From: an uncultured Muribaculaceae bacterium
GTDB lineage: Bacteria > Bacteroidota > Bacteroidia > Bacteroidales > Muribaculaceae
Direction: 5' to 3'
NCBI GenBank assembly: GCA_910587235.1
Contig: CAJUKD010000003.1
Coordinates: 62,001-126,000, forward strand
DNA: 64,000 nucleotides
Of the stretch, positions 17,303 to 25,908 are shown one piece after another. The notes under the pieces are model-generated. The model saw only the letters and a program-made list of their open reading frames with translations. It made no database searches and was not told the DNA's origin. The translations under genes were made by a program, and so were the position numbers. How positions within the stretch are numbered: position 1 is the first letter of the stretch; every line of letters begins with the position of its first letter.

Positions 17303-17629
17303 TTACTTATTCTGGTTTTCGGTGTTCTGGGCTGCGTCGGCTGCTGAGGGATAGACGGAACCTTTGTCCACACGGATACGCACGCCGTCGGCTATTTCGA
17401 CGATGAACGCATTTTCCTTGGTGTCGCGTATTGTGCCGTAAATGCCGCCGGCAGTGACGATTTTGTCACCTTTGGTAAGAGCATCGCGGAATTTCTTTAT
17501 CTCTTTCTGACGTTTCTGCTGTGGGCGGATCATCAGGAAGTACATAATAGCGAACATTGCGACAATCAGCAGGATCATTTCCAGACCGCCACCGGCGCCT
17601 TGTTGAAGGAGAATGGTAAGGAGTGTCAT
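17303..17629 (-). CDS. yajC: Preprotein translocase subunit YajC (108 aa)
   Basis: One membrane helix (about 18-36, MILLIVAMFAIMYFLMIRPQ) is followed by the conserved QQKRQKEIKKFRDALTKGDK and VVTAGGIYG-type segment seen here as IVTAGGIYGTIRD. YajC accompanies SecDF at the Sec translocon. The start MTLLTILLQQG at 17629 places the helix normally; a longer open frame upstream runs into the nusB 3' region and is rejected. Confidence 0.93.
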   Translation of the reverse strand: MTLLTILLQQGAGGGLEMILLIVAMFAIMYFLMIRPQQKRQKEIKKFRDALTKGDKIVTAGGIYGTIRDTKENAFIVEIADGVRIRVDKGSVYPSAADAAQNTENQNK

Positions 17630-17654
17630 TTTTGTAAAAATATTTAGGGTTGAT

Positions 17655-19157
17655 TTATTTTGTTTCTTTTTCTTGTGCGGCGACAGAATTGCGGTCCGTC
17701 GATTCAAATGTCTTTTCGAGTTTTCCTTCCTCGTGGAGGCTGCGTATCACAGAATAGAGTATGCCGTTGATGAACTGCCCGCTCTTGGCGGTGCTGTAAT
17801 CGTTGGCTATCTCAATGTACTCGTTGAGCGTCACCGCAACAGGGATCAGAGGGTAGTTGAGCAGCTCGGCTATGGCCGTGAGCATGATGACTATATCCAT
17901 GAAAGCCAGACGGTCGGTATCCCATTGGCGTGTGTCGATGAAGCGGTCTACGTAGCTGCGGTAGAGTTCGCGGTTCTCGGTTACATGGCGGAAAAGTGAA
18001 GCCCCGAACTCGGCGTCCTCGTCGTCCATATATTTGGGCAGTAGTTGCAGAGGCGCTTCTGCCGAATCATCGGCGGCGGCACGCTTTATACTCTTAAGAA
18101 CGAAAGTACCTGTAACCATAAGATCATCGTTCCAGTAGATGGAATTCGATTCGAGCAGCTCAGACAGTTCATCCGAAGGCAGGATGATCTGACGCATTAC
18201 GTCGCGCCAGAAGCGGCAGTCGGCAGCATAGTCACAATCCTCCTGCGACATGTATGCGGCATAGACGTCGGATGCGAGAATACGGTCGAGAATGTTGCTT
18301 ATGAAGACGTCTATATCGCGCCATTTCGACGGGTCTGCTGCCGGATTGGCGCTGAAATAATCCTTTAGGGTTTCGTCTTCGCCTATGCGTGCTGCCAGAC
18401 GGTTGTCGATAAAACGGGTGTTGGGATTAAGTTCCTCAGCCGACGGAAGAAACTTGTGCTTCGCGGAATCCAGTCGGAGATCCTGTGCAGAGGTAATCAG
18501 CACGGGAAGATAGAGCAGGGCATGGTAAAGGTCATACGAACGGTCAAGCGACTGCTGCAAAGCCCGTCGGGCGTTGAGGAAAGAACTTTTGCTGTATTCG
18601 AATGACGAGAGAGTCTGTTCGAGCATGCGGAAGCCTTTTTCATAACCTTTGGTCGTGAAGCCGCTACGCGAACGGAACAGACTTTCCACCGCGCTGTCTT
18701 TCTCAACGATTGTCGACATTACAGTCTTCCAAAGACTGATTTCGTCGCTCATCTCAACATCCTTTTTCTTCTTGAAATCGGCGAATACGGCACTGTCGGC
18801 TAATTTCTTGGAAAGAATAGGAAGTATGGAATCGAAAATGGAAAGCTCGGCTCTTTTCGACGCTGCAAGCGCACGCACCTGTGAATCCTCCATAAGAGCA
18901 CGTGCGGTCTTGCCTTCCTTGAGCTGTCGCGGAGCAGAGGCACAACTATCGTTGCGTCCGCCCGGCGCAATGCCTGAGAGCTTTATCAAAAGTAACAGAA
19001 GATCGGAATAAACGGAGTATGCGAATACATTGTCGCGCGACGTTTTGGCTGTGCCTGCGGCTGCAGGCGATGGTTCAAGCTCGAAGTCGCTGCGCGTGAG
19101 CAGATATGAATATAGAATCTGAACAGTCTTGATTCTTATTAAACTGCGGTTAATCAT
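17655..19157 (-). CDS. nusB: Transcription antitermination factor NusB with long N-terminal extension (500 aa)
   Basis: The C-terminal about 120 residues are the NusB RNA-binding fold (DTRQWDTDRLAFMDIVIMLT, then LNYPLIPVAVTLNEYIEIAN and STAKSGQFINGILYSV). The N-terminal segment MINRSLIRIKTVQILYSYLL is the usual NusB first helix. Between them lie over 300 residues of helical, charged sequence. E. coli NusB is about 140 residues; Bacteroidetes NusB proteins are longer, but 500 seems long. NusB with S10/NusE promotes rRNA antitermination. The promoter is at 19193-19224. Genes yajC, ybbR and coaE follow. Confidence 0.88.
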   Translation of the reverse strand: MINRSLIRIKTVQILYSYLLTRSDFELEPSPAAAGTAKTSRDNVFAYSVYSDLLLLLIKLSGIAPGGRNDSCASAPRQLKEGKTARALMEDSQVRALAASKRAELSIFDSILPILSKKLADSAVFADFKKKKDVEMSDEISLWKTVMSTIVEKDSAVESLFRSRSGFTTKGYEKGFRMLEQTLSSFEYSKSSFLNARRALQQSLDRSYDLYHALLYLPVLITSAQDLRLDSAKHKFLPSAEELNPNTRFIDNRLAARIGEDETLKDYFSANPAADPSKWRDIDVFISNILDRILASDVYAAYMSQEDCDYAADCRFWRDVMRQIILPSDELSELLESNSIYWNDDLMVTGTFVLKSIKRAAADDSAEAPLQLLPKYMDDEDAEFGASLFRHVTENRELYRSYVDRFIDTRQWDTDRLAFMDIVIMLTAIAELLNYPLIPVAVTLNEYIEIANDYSTAKSGQFINGILYSVIRSLHEEGKLEKTFESTDRNSVAAQEKETK

Positions 19158-19192
19158 ATTTTAATGTTCTATCTCTTTTTATAATATCTCTG

Positions 19193-19224
19193 CAAAATTA
19201 CTAAAAATGCCTTTATAAAACAAA
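19193..19224 (-). promoter_or_regulatory. nusB operon promoter (-33/-7)
   Basis: On the minus strand TTTG (19221-19224), a 20-bp spacer and TAATTTTG (19193-19200) stand 35 bp before the nusB ATG. This is a full consensus match. The rest of the 306-bp gap up to tRNA-Gln holds only this and the opposing tRNA promoter. Confidence 0.72.
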
Positions 19225-19373
19225 TATAAAATCGACTGCCAAGCCGTGTGGCGCATTAATTGTCTGTTCCCTTCATCAGAACTTTTAGACCATTATAATA
19301 ATGTGTAAACCAGGTGTACGGTTCAGCTATTGCGGTGTTTTATTATTTTTTTTCAAAAAAAAACCATAAACTA

Positions 19374-19404
19374 TTGCACATTTCAAAAATACGTAATAAC
19401 TTTG
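19374..19404 (+). promoter_or_regulatory. tRNA-Gln promoter (-33/-7)
   Basis: TTG at 19374-19376, a 20-bp spacer and TAACTTTG at 19397-19404 lie about 60 bp before the tRNA. Confidence 0.68.
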
Positions 19405-19463
19405 CACTCGCAAAACGGAAACAACGCCTCGATAGAGATCAGGCATCCGCTTAAGCAGAAGAT

Positions 19464-19534
19464 TGCCTTGTGGTGTAATGGTAGCACGTCGGATTCTGGT
19501 TCCGCCTGTGGGGGTTCGAATCCCTCCAAGGCAA
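19464..19534 (+). tRNA. tRNA-Gln (anticodon CTG)
   Basis: The acceptor arms TGCCTTG and CAAGGCA pair fully. A D-loop GGTGTAATGGTAGCAC, an anticodon stem CGGA/TCCG around loop TTCTGGT, and a T-arm GGGGGTTCGAATCCCTCC are present. The loop places CTG as anticodon, reading CAG (Gln). The U1-A72 acceptor pair is typical of bacterial tRNA-Gln. CCA is not encoded. Confidence 0.9.
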
Positions 19535-19540
19535 CAAAAA

Positions 19541-19580
19541 AATCGCAACTGATTAAATTCAATCAGTTGCGATTTTTATT
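19541..19580 (+). terminator. Rho-independent terminator after tRNA-Gln
   Basis: AATCGCAACTGATT (19541-19554) pairs perfectly with 19561-19574 across a 6-nt loop, followed by TTTATT. Confidence 0.88.
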
Positions 19581-19661
19581 GTGTCGTATTTTTCATAAAA
19601 GAAGCCGAAACCGGCATTCAAAATTCGGGCTGCGCTTGCGGCTGCTGACGGTTCTTGTCAA

Positions 19662-20468
19662 CTATTCAGGTAGCAGAACTTTGCGTATGGAGGAATGTAA
19701 ATGGGGATTGGAAGCGAGGATAGAATGGTTTCTATTATTGCGGATTGATTCGATAATGACACCGGCCTCTTTCGCTATAAGTTGTCCGGCCGATACGTCC
19801 CACCGATTCAGATTAAGTTCCCAATAGGCGTCGAAGAATCCGGCGGCCGTATAGCATAAGTCTATTGCCGCTGATCCCATCCGCCTGACTCCGCGTACAC
19901 ATAATGCCATCTTGCATATTTCTGAAAGGTTATTGTCAGGATTATCATTACGGTCATAGGGCATTCCTGTGGCGACAACTGCCTTTGATAGTTGCACTTT
20001 ATCTGAACATCGGATAACTTTACCGTTGAACCATGCTCCGATTCCTTTGACAGCATAGAAACATTCTCCGAGATATGGGGCGAACACAACTCCAAGCACG
20101 GTTTCCTTGTTGTGTTCCAGCCCGATCGAAACACAAAAGGCCGGTAGTCCCATGGAGAAGTTTGTTGTTCCATCCAGTGGATCGATTATCCAACGCCATT
20201 CTCTATTCTCATGTTCTTTGCCTGATTCTTCAGATATGATTCCATGCAAGGGAAAGTGTTGGTGGATAAAATTGAGTATAAAAGCTTCTGCTTCCTTGTC
20301 GGCAACTGTAACGACATCGCTGTCATTAAGCTTGGTCGATTGTTCGAGGCCGTTTTTCCGAAAATATCTCATGTGTATTCTGCCTGCGTTTTCGGCCATA
20401 GTAAAAGCTGCGGACAGCAATTGTTTATAATCGCCTGAATTATCGGGAATAAGCTTGCTTATATTCAT
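19662..20468 (-). CDS. Inositol monophosphatase family protein (268 aa)
   Basis: The metal-binding motifs are present: EESG (about residue 86), WIIDPLDGTTNFSMGLPAF (about 96-114) and WELNLNRWDVSAG near 215. These define the Mg-dependent, lithium-sensitive phosphatase family (SuhB, CysQ, ImpA). The exact substrate (inositol phosphate, PAP or a sugar phosphate) is not determined by these motifs. The ATG at 20468 is preferred to an open frame 14 codons longer. A -7 box TAACTTTG lies at 20528-20535 on the minus strand. Confidence 0.9.
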   Translation of the reverse strand: MNISKLIPDNSGDYKQLLSAAFTMAENAGRIHMRYFRKNGLEQSTKLNDSDVVTVADKEAEAFILNFIHQHFPLHGIISEESGKEHENREWRWIIDPLDGTTNFSMGLPAFCVSIGLEHNKETVLGVVFAPYLGECFYAVKGIGAWFNGKVIRCSDKVQLSKAVVATGMPYDRNDNPDNNLSEICKMALCVRGVRRMGSAAIDLCYTAAGFFDAYWELNLNRWDVSAGQLIAKEAGVIIESIRNNRNHSILASNPHLHSSIRKVLLPE

Positions 20469-20668
20469 ACTCGTTCTATGGATTTTGTGATGATAAAAAT
20501 ATCTCAACAATGCTGTTTGTTCAATCGCAAAGTTAACGAGAATATTTTAACCGAAGTGATAAATATGTGTTTTTTAATTTCTATAATTCGTCTGCTGAGG
20601 TTGGGAATCCGGTCCTTGATTTATCAGGCTTCAGCTAATTGCCATAAGGCGTAAGTGAAAAATTTCCC

Positions 20669-20676
20669 TAACTTTG
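20669..20676 (+). promoter_or_regulatory. -7 box before the small broken gene
   Basis: TAACTTTG matches the Bacteroidetes -7 box and stands 64 bp before the ATG at 20741. No -33 at correct spacing is evident. Otherwise 20536-20740 holds no recognisable gene. Confidence 0.4.
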
Positions 20677-20740
20677 CATCAGTATCCGTAATGGGTGCTA
20701 TTATTATGAAATTAGTAGCGAATTAAAAACAAAATATACA

Positions 20741-20901
20741 ATGGAAAAAGTAGTTGAAAAATATGTAGATATTACGAAACACCTGCAACGGAAGTATTAG
20801 AACCTAACTTTATAGAATTCCTTAATCAGATATTGCAAAACCCCAAACCTGTTCTTCAAGAATTAAAAGGCTGGGAGAAAAAAATGTATAAAATAGAATA
20901 A
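20741..20901 (+). pseudogene. Small frameshifted ORF, unknown
   Basis: An ATG at 20741 opens MEKVVEKYVDIT and stops after 19 codons. Shifting one frame near 20780 continues in sense as ETPATEVLEPNFIEFLNQIL and ends KGWEKKMYKIE at 20901. The two parts read as one protein of about 53 residues broken by a single-base indel. The family is not recognised. A sequencing error is the alternative. Confidence 0.45.
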
Positions 20902-20977
20902 CGCTACTAACAAGGAAAGATAACCCCTGAACGGTGTTGCTTTCCAAACCATTATCGTTAAGATATTCCATTATTTT

Positions 20978-22207
20978 ATGTCTGGACATATGGATGATTT
21001 GATCGACGGCCGTTGTGGCTGGTGTGGAACCGATACATTGTACATTGATTATCACGACAATGAATGGGGCCGTCCTGTGCTCGACGACCGTACACTGTTT
21101 GAATTTCTTATCCTTGAAAGCGCTCAGGCCGGCCTGAGCTGGCTGACTATTCTGCGGAAGCGCGAAGGCTATGGTCGCGCTTTTCATGATTTCGATGTCG
21201 AGCGCGTGGCGTCAATGACCGATGCCGACGTCGAGAGGCTTATGCAGTTCGAAGGGATAGTGCGAAATCGTCTTAAAATAAAATCTACAATCACCAATGC
21301 TCGCCTGTTTATTGGCATACAGGCCGAATTCGGCAGTTTCCTTGATTATATACGCTCGTTTTTTTCCGACGGTACACCTGTAGTGCATGAATATCGACGG
21401 CTTGAAGAATTGCCTGTTGCTTCAGCCGAATCAGACGCTATGAGTCGCGACATGAAAAAACGCGGTTTTAAATTTTTCGGCACCACGGTATGCTATGCCT
21501 ATTTGCAGGCGACTGGTTTTATCGACGACCATCTTACAGCATGCCGGTGTCGTGCCGGTGTGGCCAACCGCCAGCCGGTCAGCGAAGAACTGCGTTGTTA
21601 TGTCGAAAGCGCGATTATACCCCGTTATTCGGCGTTTGATAAAGCACATCGCGAGGAACACGTCCGTTGGGTCATAGAGCAGAGCCTCGAACTCGCTTCA
21701 CACTATCCGTCGGTCGATATGAATATGGTCTATATTATTGCCGCATTCCATGACCTCGGACTTGTCAGCGGACGGGAGAACCACCATCACGACTCGTGTA
21801 AGATTCTTGAATCCGACAATTTTCTTAAGGCCCGTTTCGCGCCATGGCAGATGCGGGTGATGGGTTGTGCCGTAGAAGATCACCGTGCTTCAGGAAAAGA
21901 AAAGCCGAGAAGCATCTATGGCATGATAGTCGCCGATGCCGATCGTATGATAGATCCTGAAACGATAGTCCGCCGCACCGTGCAGTATGGCCTTGCCAAT
22001 TATCCGGACCTTGACAGGGACGCGCATTGCCGTCGTGTGGCCGAACATCTTGAAAACAAATACGGACCCTCGGGCTATCTTAAAATATGGCTCCCGTGGG
22101 GGAGAAACGTTGAGCGTCTGGGCGAATTACATGCCATGATGTCCGACAAAGAAAAAATCGACGCATTCATATATGACATTTTCGATGAAGAGAATGCCAG
22201 CCGCTAA
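20978..22207 (+). CDS. DNA-3-methyladenine glycosylase I fused to an HD domain (409 aa)
   Basis: Residues 1 to about 195 are Tag. They contain CGWCGTDTLYIDYHDNEWG near the start, LILESAQAGLSWLTILRKR with the catalytic glutamate, KRGFKFFGTTVCYAYLQATG and DDHLTACRC; the Cys/His residues at both ends form the zinc site of Tag. Residues about 205-409 are an HD hydrolase-like domain: the HD pair is in IIAAFHDLGLV (about 255-256), with HHHDSCKIL downstream and VADADRMIDPE later. Tag excises 3-methyladenine; HD domains hydrolyse phosphate esters of nucleotides. A joined repair/nucleotide-sanitation role is inferred. ATG 20978 is used; ATG 20990 is possible. Confidence 0.88.
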   Translation: MSGHMDDLIDGRCGWCGTDTLYIDYHDNEWGRPVLDDRTLFEFLILESAQAGLSWLTILRKREGYGRAFHDFDVERVASMTDADVERLMQFEGIVRNRLKIKSTITNARLFIGIQAEFGSFLDYIRSFFSDGTPVVHEYRRLEELPVASAESDAMSRDMKKRGFKFFGTTVCYAYLQATGFIDDHLTACRCRAGVANRQPVSEELRCYVESAIIPRYSAFDKAHREEHVRWVIEQSLELASHYPSVDMNMVYIIAAFHDLGLVSGRENHHHDSCKILESDNFLKARFAPWQMRVMGCAVEDHRASGKEKPRSIYGMIVADADRMIDPETIVRRTVQYGLANYPDLDRDAHCRRVAEHLENKYGPSGYLKIWLPWGRNVERLGELHAMMSDKEKIDAFIYDIFDEENASR

Positions 22208-22316
22208 TCTGTTTTAGCTGCCTAAAGCAGATCTCAGACAGATAAAGCCGGTCTTTTTTTGACAATCAACACATTATTTATATCCTAATCAATGCTGTAA
22301 TATCGCGAAATATTTG

Positions 22317-22324
22317 TATCTTTG
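22317..22324 (+). promoter_or_regulatory. -7 box upstream of the GH3 gene
   Basis: TATCTTTG matches the -7 consensus, leaving a leader of about 100 nt. No good -33 TTG is seen 19-20 bp upstream. Confidence 0.5.
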
Positions 22325-22430
22325 ACTGTTGTCTTGAATCTTGGAAAGTTTGGCATTGATTCCTGCCTGCATTTGAAAAGGTAAAATTGATTTTAAAACT
22401 ATTGCATAACCACAAAATTTATCACATCGC

Positions 22431-24668
22431 ATGAAAAAAACGATTCTGGCGCTTGTCGCCATTACCGCTCCATTGCTCCTTGGTGCATCGAAACCGATTT
22501 ATCTCGATTCGTCCAAGCCGATGGACCTGCGTGTGGATGATGCTTTGTCGCGTATGAACCTGAGCGAAAAAATAGCCCTCATCCACGCCCAGTCAAAATT
22601 CTGTTCGCCGGGCGTAGCGCGCCTCGGGATCCCCGAATTATGGACAACCGACGGGCCCCATGGCATACGTCCTGAAGTCCTTTGGGACGAATGGAACCAG
22701 GCTGGATGGACAAGCGATTCATGTGTCGCTTTCCCCGCTTTGACCTGTCTGGCAGCATCATGGAATCCTGACATGTCGGCGCTCTACGGCAAATCCATAT
22801 CCGAAGAAGCCCTTTATCGTGGAAAGGACGTCCTGCTCGGTCCCGGAGTGAACATACTGCGCACACCGCTCAACGGCCGTAATTTCGAGTATATGGGCGA
22901 AGACCCGTATCTTGCATCGAAGATGGTTGTGCCTTATATCCGCAATTGCCAGGACAACGGTGTTGCGGTATGTGTCAAGCATTATGCGTTGAACAATCAG
23001 GAATTCGAACGCCACAATACAAACGTTGTCATCGACGATCGTACGCTCTACGAGATATATCTCCCGGCATTCAAAGCAGCTGTAGAAGATGGCGGAGCTT
23101 GGTCTATAATGGGTTCCTATAATCTTTACCAAAATCAGCATGTGTGCCATAACGACCGTTTGCTCAACAAAATCCTTAAAGGAGAATGGGGCTTCGACGG
23201 TGCAGTGATAAGCGACTGGGGCGGAACACACGACACTCGCGAGGCCATCACAAACGGCCTTGACCTTGAGTTCGGGACGTGGACCGACGGCCTTTCAATG
23301 GGCGCTACCAACGCTTACGACAATTATCACATGGCCCGTCCGTATCTTGAACTTATAGAAAAAGGCGAAGTCGGCACCGATGAGCTTGACGAAAAATGCC
23401 GCCGTGTGCTTCGTCTGATTTTCCGCACTGCAATGAATAATGAAAAAGGTTACGGCAGCCTGTGCAGCGACGAACACTACGAAGCCGCTCGCCGTATTGG
23501 CGACGAGGGAATCGTTCTTCTTAAAAACAAGAAGAATCTTTTGCCTGTCAGGCTCGACGGAACCGGCAAGCCCCGCATACTTGTCGTAGGAGAGAATGCC
23601 ATAAAGATGATGACAGTCGGCGGCGGAAGCTCTTCGTTGAAAGTGCAGCATGAAGTCTTGCCTCTCGACGGCATACGTGCATTTTGCGGCGACCGTGCCG
23701 ATGTCGACTTCGCCCGTGGCTATATAGGCGACGTCAATGTGATGCAGGATGGCCTGAGCACAGGTCAGGATCTGACAGATTCACGTTCGCAGCAGCAGCT
23801 TATGGATGAAGCCGTCGCTAAAGCAGCAAAGGCTGATTATGTGATATTTGTAGGTGGTCTTAACAAAGCCTCCGGACAAGACTGCGAGGATAGCGACCGC
23901 AAATCGCTCGGTCTGCCCTACGGACAGGATGAGCTGATTGAAGCTCTGGCGAAAGCCAACGGCAATCTTGTCGTGGTCAATATCAGCGGCAATCCCGTAG
24001 CCATGCCCTGGGTCGATAAAGTACCGGCTATAGTACAGGCTTGGTTCCTCGGTTCCGAGGCCGGCAATTCTATTGCCGATATACTGTTCGGAGCCGTGAA
24101 TCCTTCCGGCAAACTGCCTATGACATTCCCTGTGGCACTATCCGACGTCGGCGCGCATGCCGCCGGCCCGGCTTCCTATCCCGGAATCCGCCGTGAAGGC
24201 TCTGACAAATACGACACCGAGTACAGCGAAGGCATCCTTGTCGGCTATCGTTGGTCTGATGCCAAAAAAATCAAGCCGCTTTTTGCTTTCGGTCATGGTC
24301 TGAGCTATACCACGTTTGACTATGGTAAGCTTAAAGCCGACAAAAAGAGCATCGCCGATGGTGAAAGCATTACATTCACTATTCCCGTGACCAACTCCGG
24401 CAAGACAGCCGGTGCGGAAATCGTGCAGCTCTATATATCCGATCCCGAAAGCTCCGTGATGCGTCCGGTCAAAGAACTTAAAGCATTTGAAAAAGTATAT
24501 CTGAAACCGGGTGAGACACGCGATGTGAAATTTACAGTCGGCAAAGATGCCCTGTCATATTTCGATGCCGACAAGCATTGCTGGGTGGCCGAGCCGGGTG
24601 AATTCGTTGCTCACGCCGCAGCCGCTTCCGACGACATACGTTCGAGCGTCAGATTTTCTCTGAAATAA
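22431..24668 (+). CDS. Glycoside hydrolase family 3 enzyme, beta-glucosidase type (745 aa)
   Basis: A signal peptide (MKKTILALVAITAPLLLGAS) precedes the GH3 N-terminal barrel, with KHYALNNQEFERHN and the nucleophile aspartate in AVISDWGGTHDTREA (about residue 262). The C-terminal alpha/beta sandwich (VLLKNKKNLLPV, FVGGLNKASGQDCEDSDRKS) follows, then a fibronectin-III-like domain at about 640-740 (VTNSGKTAGAEIVQLYISDP). It acts in the periplasm or on the surface to release terminal beta-linked sugars. No SusC/D pair or other glycosidase is adjacent, so it stands alone. Confidence 0.92.
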   Translation: MKKTILALVAITAPLLLGASKPIYLDSSKPMDLRVDDALSRMNLSEKIALIHAQSKFCSPGVARLGIPELWTTDGPHGIRPEVLWDEWNQAGWTSDSCVAFPALTCLAASWNPDMSALYGKSISEEALYRGKDVLLGPGVNILRTPLNGRNFEYMGEDPYLASKMVVPYIRNCQDNGVAVCVKHYALNNQEFERHNTNVVIDDRTLYEIYLPAFKAAVEDGGAWSIMGSYNLYQNQHVCHNDRLLNKILKGEWGFDGAVISDWGGTHDTREAITNGLDLEFGTWTDGLSMGATNAYDNYHMARPYLELIEKGEVGTDELDEKCRRVLRLIFRTAMNNEKGYGSLCSDEHYEAARRIGDEGIVLLKNKKNLLPVRLDGTGKPRILVVGENAIKMMTVGGGSSSLKVQHEVLPLDGIRAFCGDRADVDFARGYIGDVNVMQDGLSTGQDLTDSRSQQQLMDEAVAKAAKADYVIFVGGLNKASGQDCEDSDRKSLGLPYGQDELIEALAKANGNLVVVNISGNPVAMPWVDKVPAIVQAWFLGSEAGNSIADILFGAVNPSGKLPMTFPVALSDVGAHAAGPASYPGIRREGSDKYDTEYSEGILVGYRWSDAKKIKPLFAFGHGLSYTTFDYGKLKADKKSIADGESITFTIPVTNSGKTAGAEIVQLYISDPESSVMRPVKELKAFEKVYLKPGETRDVKFTVGKDALSYFDADKHCWVAEPGEFVAHAAAASDDIRSSVRFSLK

Positions 24669-24686
24669 AATACATAGTATAAAAAT

Positions 24687-24724
24687 AACCGCGGCTGTCG
24701 TAAATCGATGGCCGCGGTTTTTTC
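24687..24724 (+). terminator. Terminator between GH3 and DAHP synthase genes
   Basis: AACCGCGGC (24687-24695) pairs with GCCGCGGTT (24711-24719), followed by TTTTTC on the plus strand. It ends GH3 transcription just before the convergent gene. Confidence 0.85.
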
Positions 24725-24737
24725 GTTGTTTGGTCTT

Positions 24738-25823
24738 TTATTTTCTGTCGCCGGCAATCGACAGTTGCCTCCTGACTGATTCTTCGTGTACCACCGCAAG
24801 GAGTGCTTTCACGAAATCGCTGTTAAGCCCCAGGCTTTCGCCTTCTTCCACTCGGAGGTGCATCAGTTCGTCGTATCGTCCGGGCTGCACTATCGTCATT
24901 GCATTCTTGCGTTTCAGTCGTCCGATTCGGTCTGTTACATCCATCCGTTGGGCAAGAAGCTCGAGCAACTCGCTGTCGAGAGAATCCACCTGCTCGCGCA
25001 GTGACAATAGCAATTCCTGACCGCAGGCATGCTGCCGGGCCGGCAGTGATCTGAGCAGCCTTTCAAGTTCTGATGGGGTGATTTGCTGTGCGGCGTCGCT
25101 CAACGCTTTTTCAGGCTCGCAGTGGCATTCAATCATCAGGCCGTCGAAATTCATTTCAAGAGCCTGATGGCAGAGTGGGGCGATAAACTCGCGTTTGCCG
25201 CCTATGTGGCTCGGATCGCACAGTATAGGCAACTCAGGAATCCTGCGGTGCAGTTCTATAGGAATGCGCCATAAGGGAGGATTGCGGTATAAATGTTCGC
25301 CATAGGCGCTATATCCGCGGTGTATGGCAGCCATGCGGCTGATACCGGCATTATAAATGCGTTCAAGTGCCCCTATCCACAGTTCGAGGTCGGGGTTGAC
25401 AGGATTTTTCACAAGCACGCACAGATTGTCACGTACATCGTCGGACAAGCCGGCAAGTGTGTCGGCAATTTCCTGAACGGCAAAAGGATTGGCGGAAGTG
25501 CGTGCGCCTATCCACAGAATGTCGATATCGGCAGATATGGCATCGTGCACATGCTCGCGGGTCGCCACTTCCGTAGCCGTTCTCATGCCGGTGCGTTCCT
25601 TGGCTTCGGCAAGCCATTCGAGAGCCGGGCTTCCTATACCCTCGAAGCCACCGGGTTTTGTCCGGGGTTTCCATACTCCTGCCCTGAAAATCTTGATTCC
25701 GGCATCGTGCAGTTGCATGGCTGTGGTCAAGACTTGCGTCCTGCTTTCGGCGCTGCAAGGGCCGGCAATGATTGTCGGGGCATTATCTTGCGGCTGAAAT
25801 GTGATGGCTTTCAGATCCTTCAT
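24738..25823 (-). CDS. Bifunctional DAHP synthase / chorismate mutase (361 aa)
   Basis: The N-terminal about 265 residues are a type-I-beta DAHP synthase (IAGPCSAESRTQVLTTA, FRAGVWKPRTKPGGFEGIG, ILCDPSHIGGKREF). The C-terminal about 85 residues are an AroQ-type chorismate mutase (SLREQVDSLDSELLELLAQR, then MDVTDRIGRLKRKNA). The order DAHP synthase-chorismate mutase matches the fusion common in Bacteroidetes, where the mutase domain also gives allosteric control by prephenate or chorismate. It joins the entry step of the shikimate pathway to the first step toward Phe and Tyr. No other aro gene is adjacent. Confidence 0.93.
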   Translation of the reverse strand: MKDLKAITFQPQDNAPTIIAGPCSAESRTQVLTTAMQLHDAGIKIFRAGVWKPRTKPGGFEGIGSPALEWLAEAKERTGMRTATEVATREHVHDAISADIDILWIGARTSANPFAVQEIADTLAGLSDDVRDNLCVLVKNPVNPDLELWIGALERIYNAGISRMAAIHRGYSAYGEHLYRNPPLWRIPIELHRRIPELPILCDPSHIGGKREFIAPLCHQALEMNFDGLMIECHCEPEKALSDAAQQITPSELERLLRSLPARQHACGQELLLSLREQVDSLDSELLELLAQRMDVTDRIGRLKRKNAMTIVQPGRYDELMHLRVEEGESLGLNSDFVKALLAVVHEESVRRQLSIAGDRK

Positions 25824-25841
25824 CTATTATCAGGAAAAAAT

Positions 25842-25888
25842 AAAAAAAGCCTGCCGGAAGCATTATTGCTTCCCCCGGGCAGGCTTTC
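25842..25888 (-). terminator. Terminator after pfp
   Basis: On the minus strand AAAGCCTGCC and GGCAGGCTTT pair around an inner GGAAGC/GCTTCC stem, followed by TTTTTTATTTTTT. It lies 21 bp past the pfp stop. Confidence 0.9.
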
Positions 25889-25908
25889 TGCAAGCTGAGA
25901 TTCGGGGT

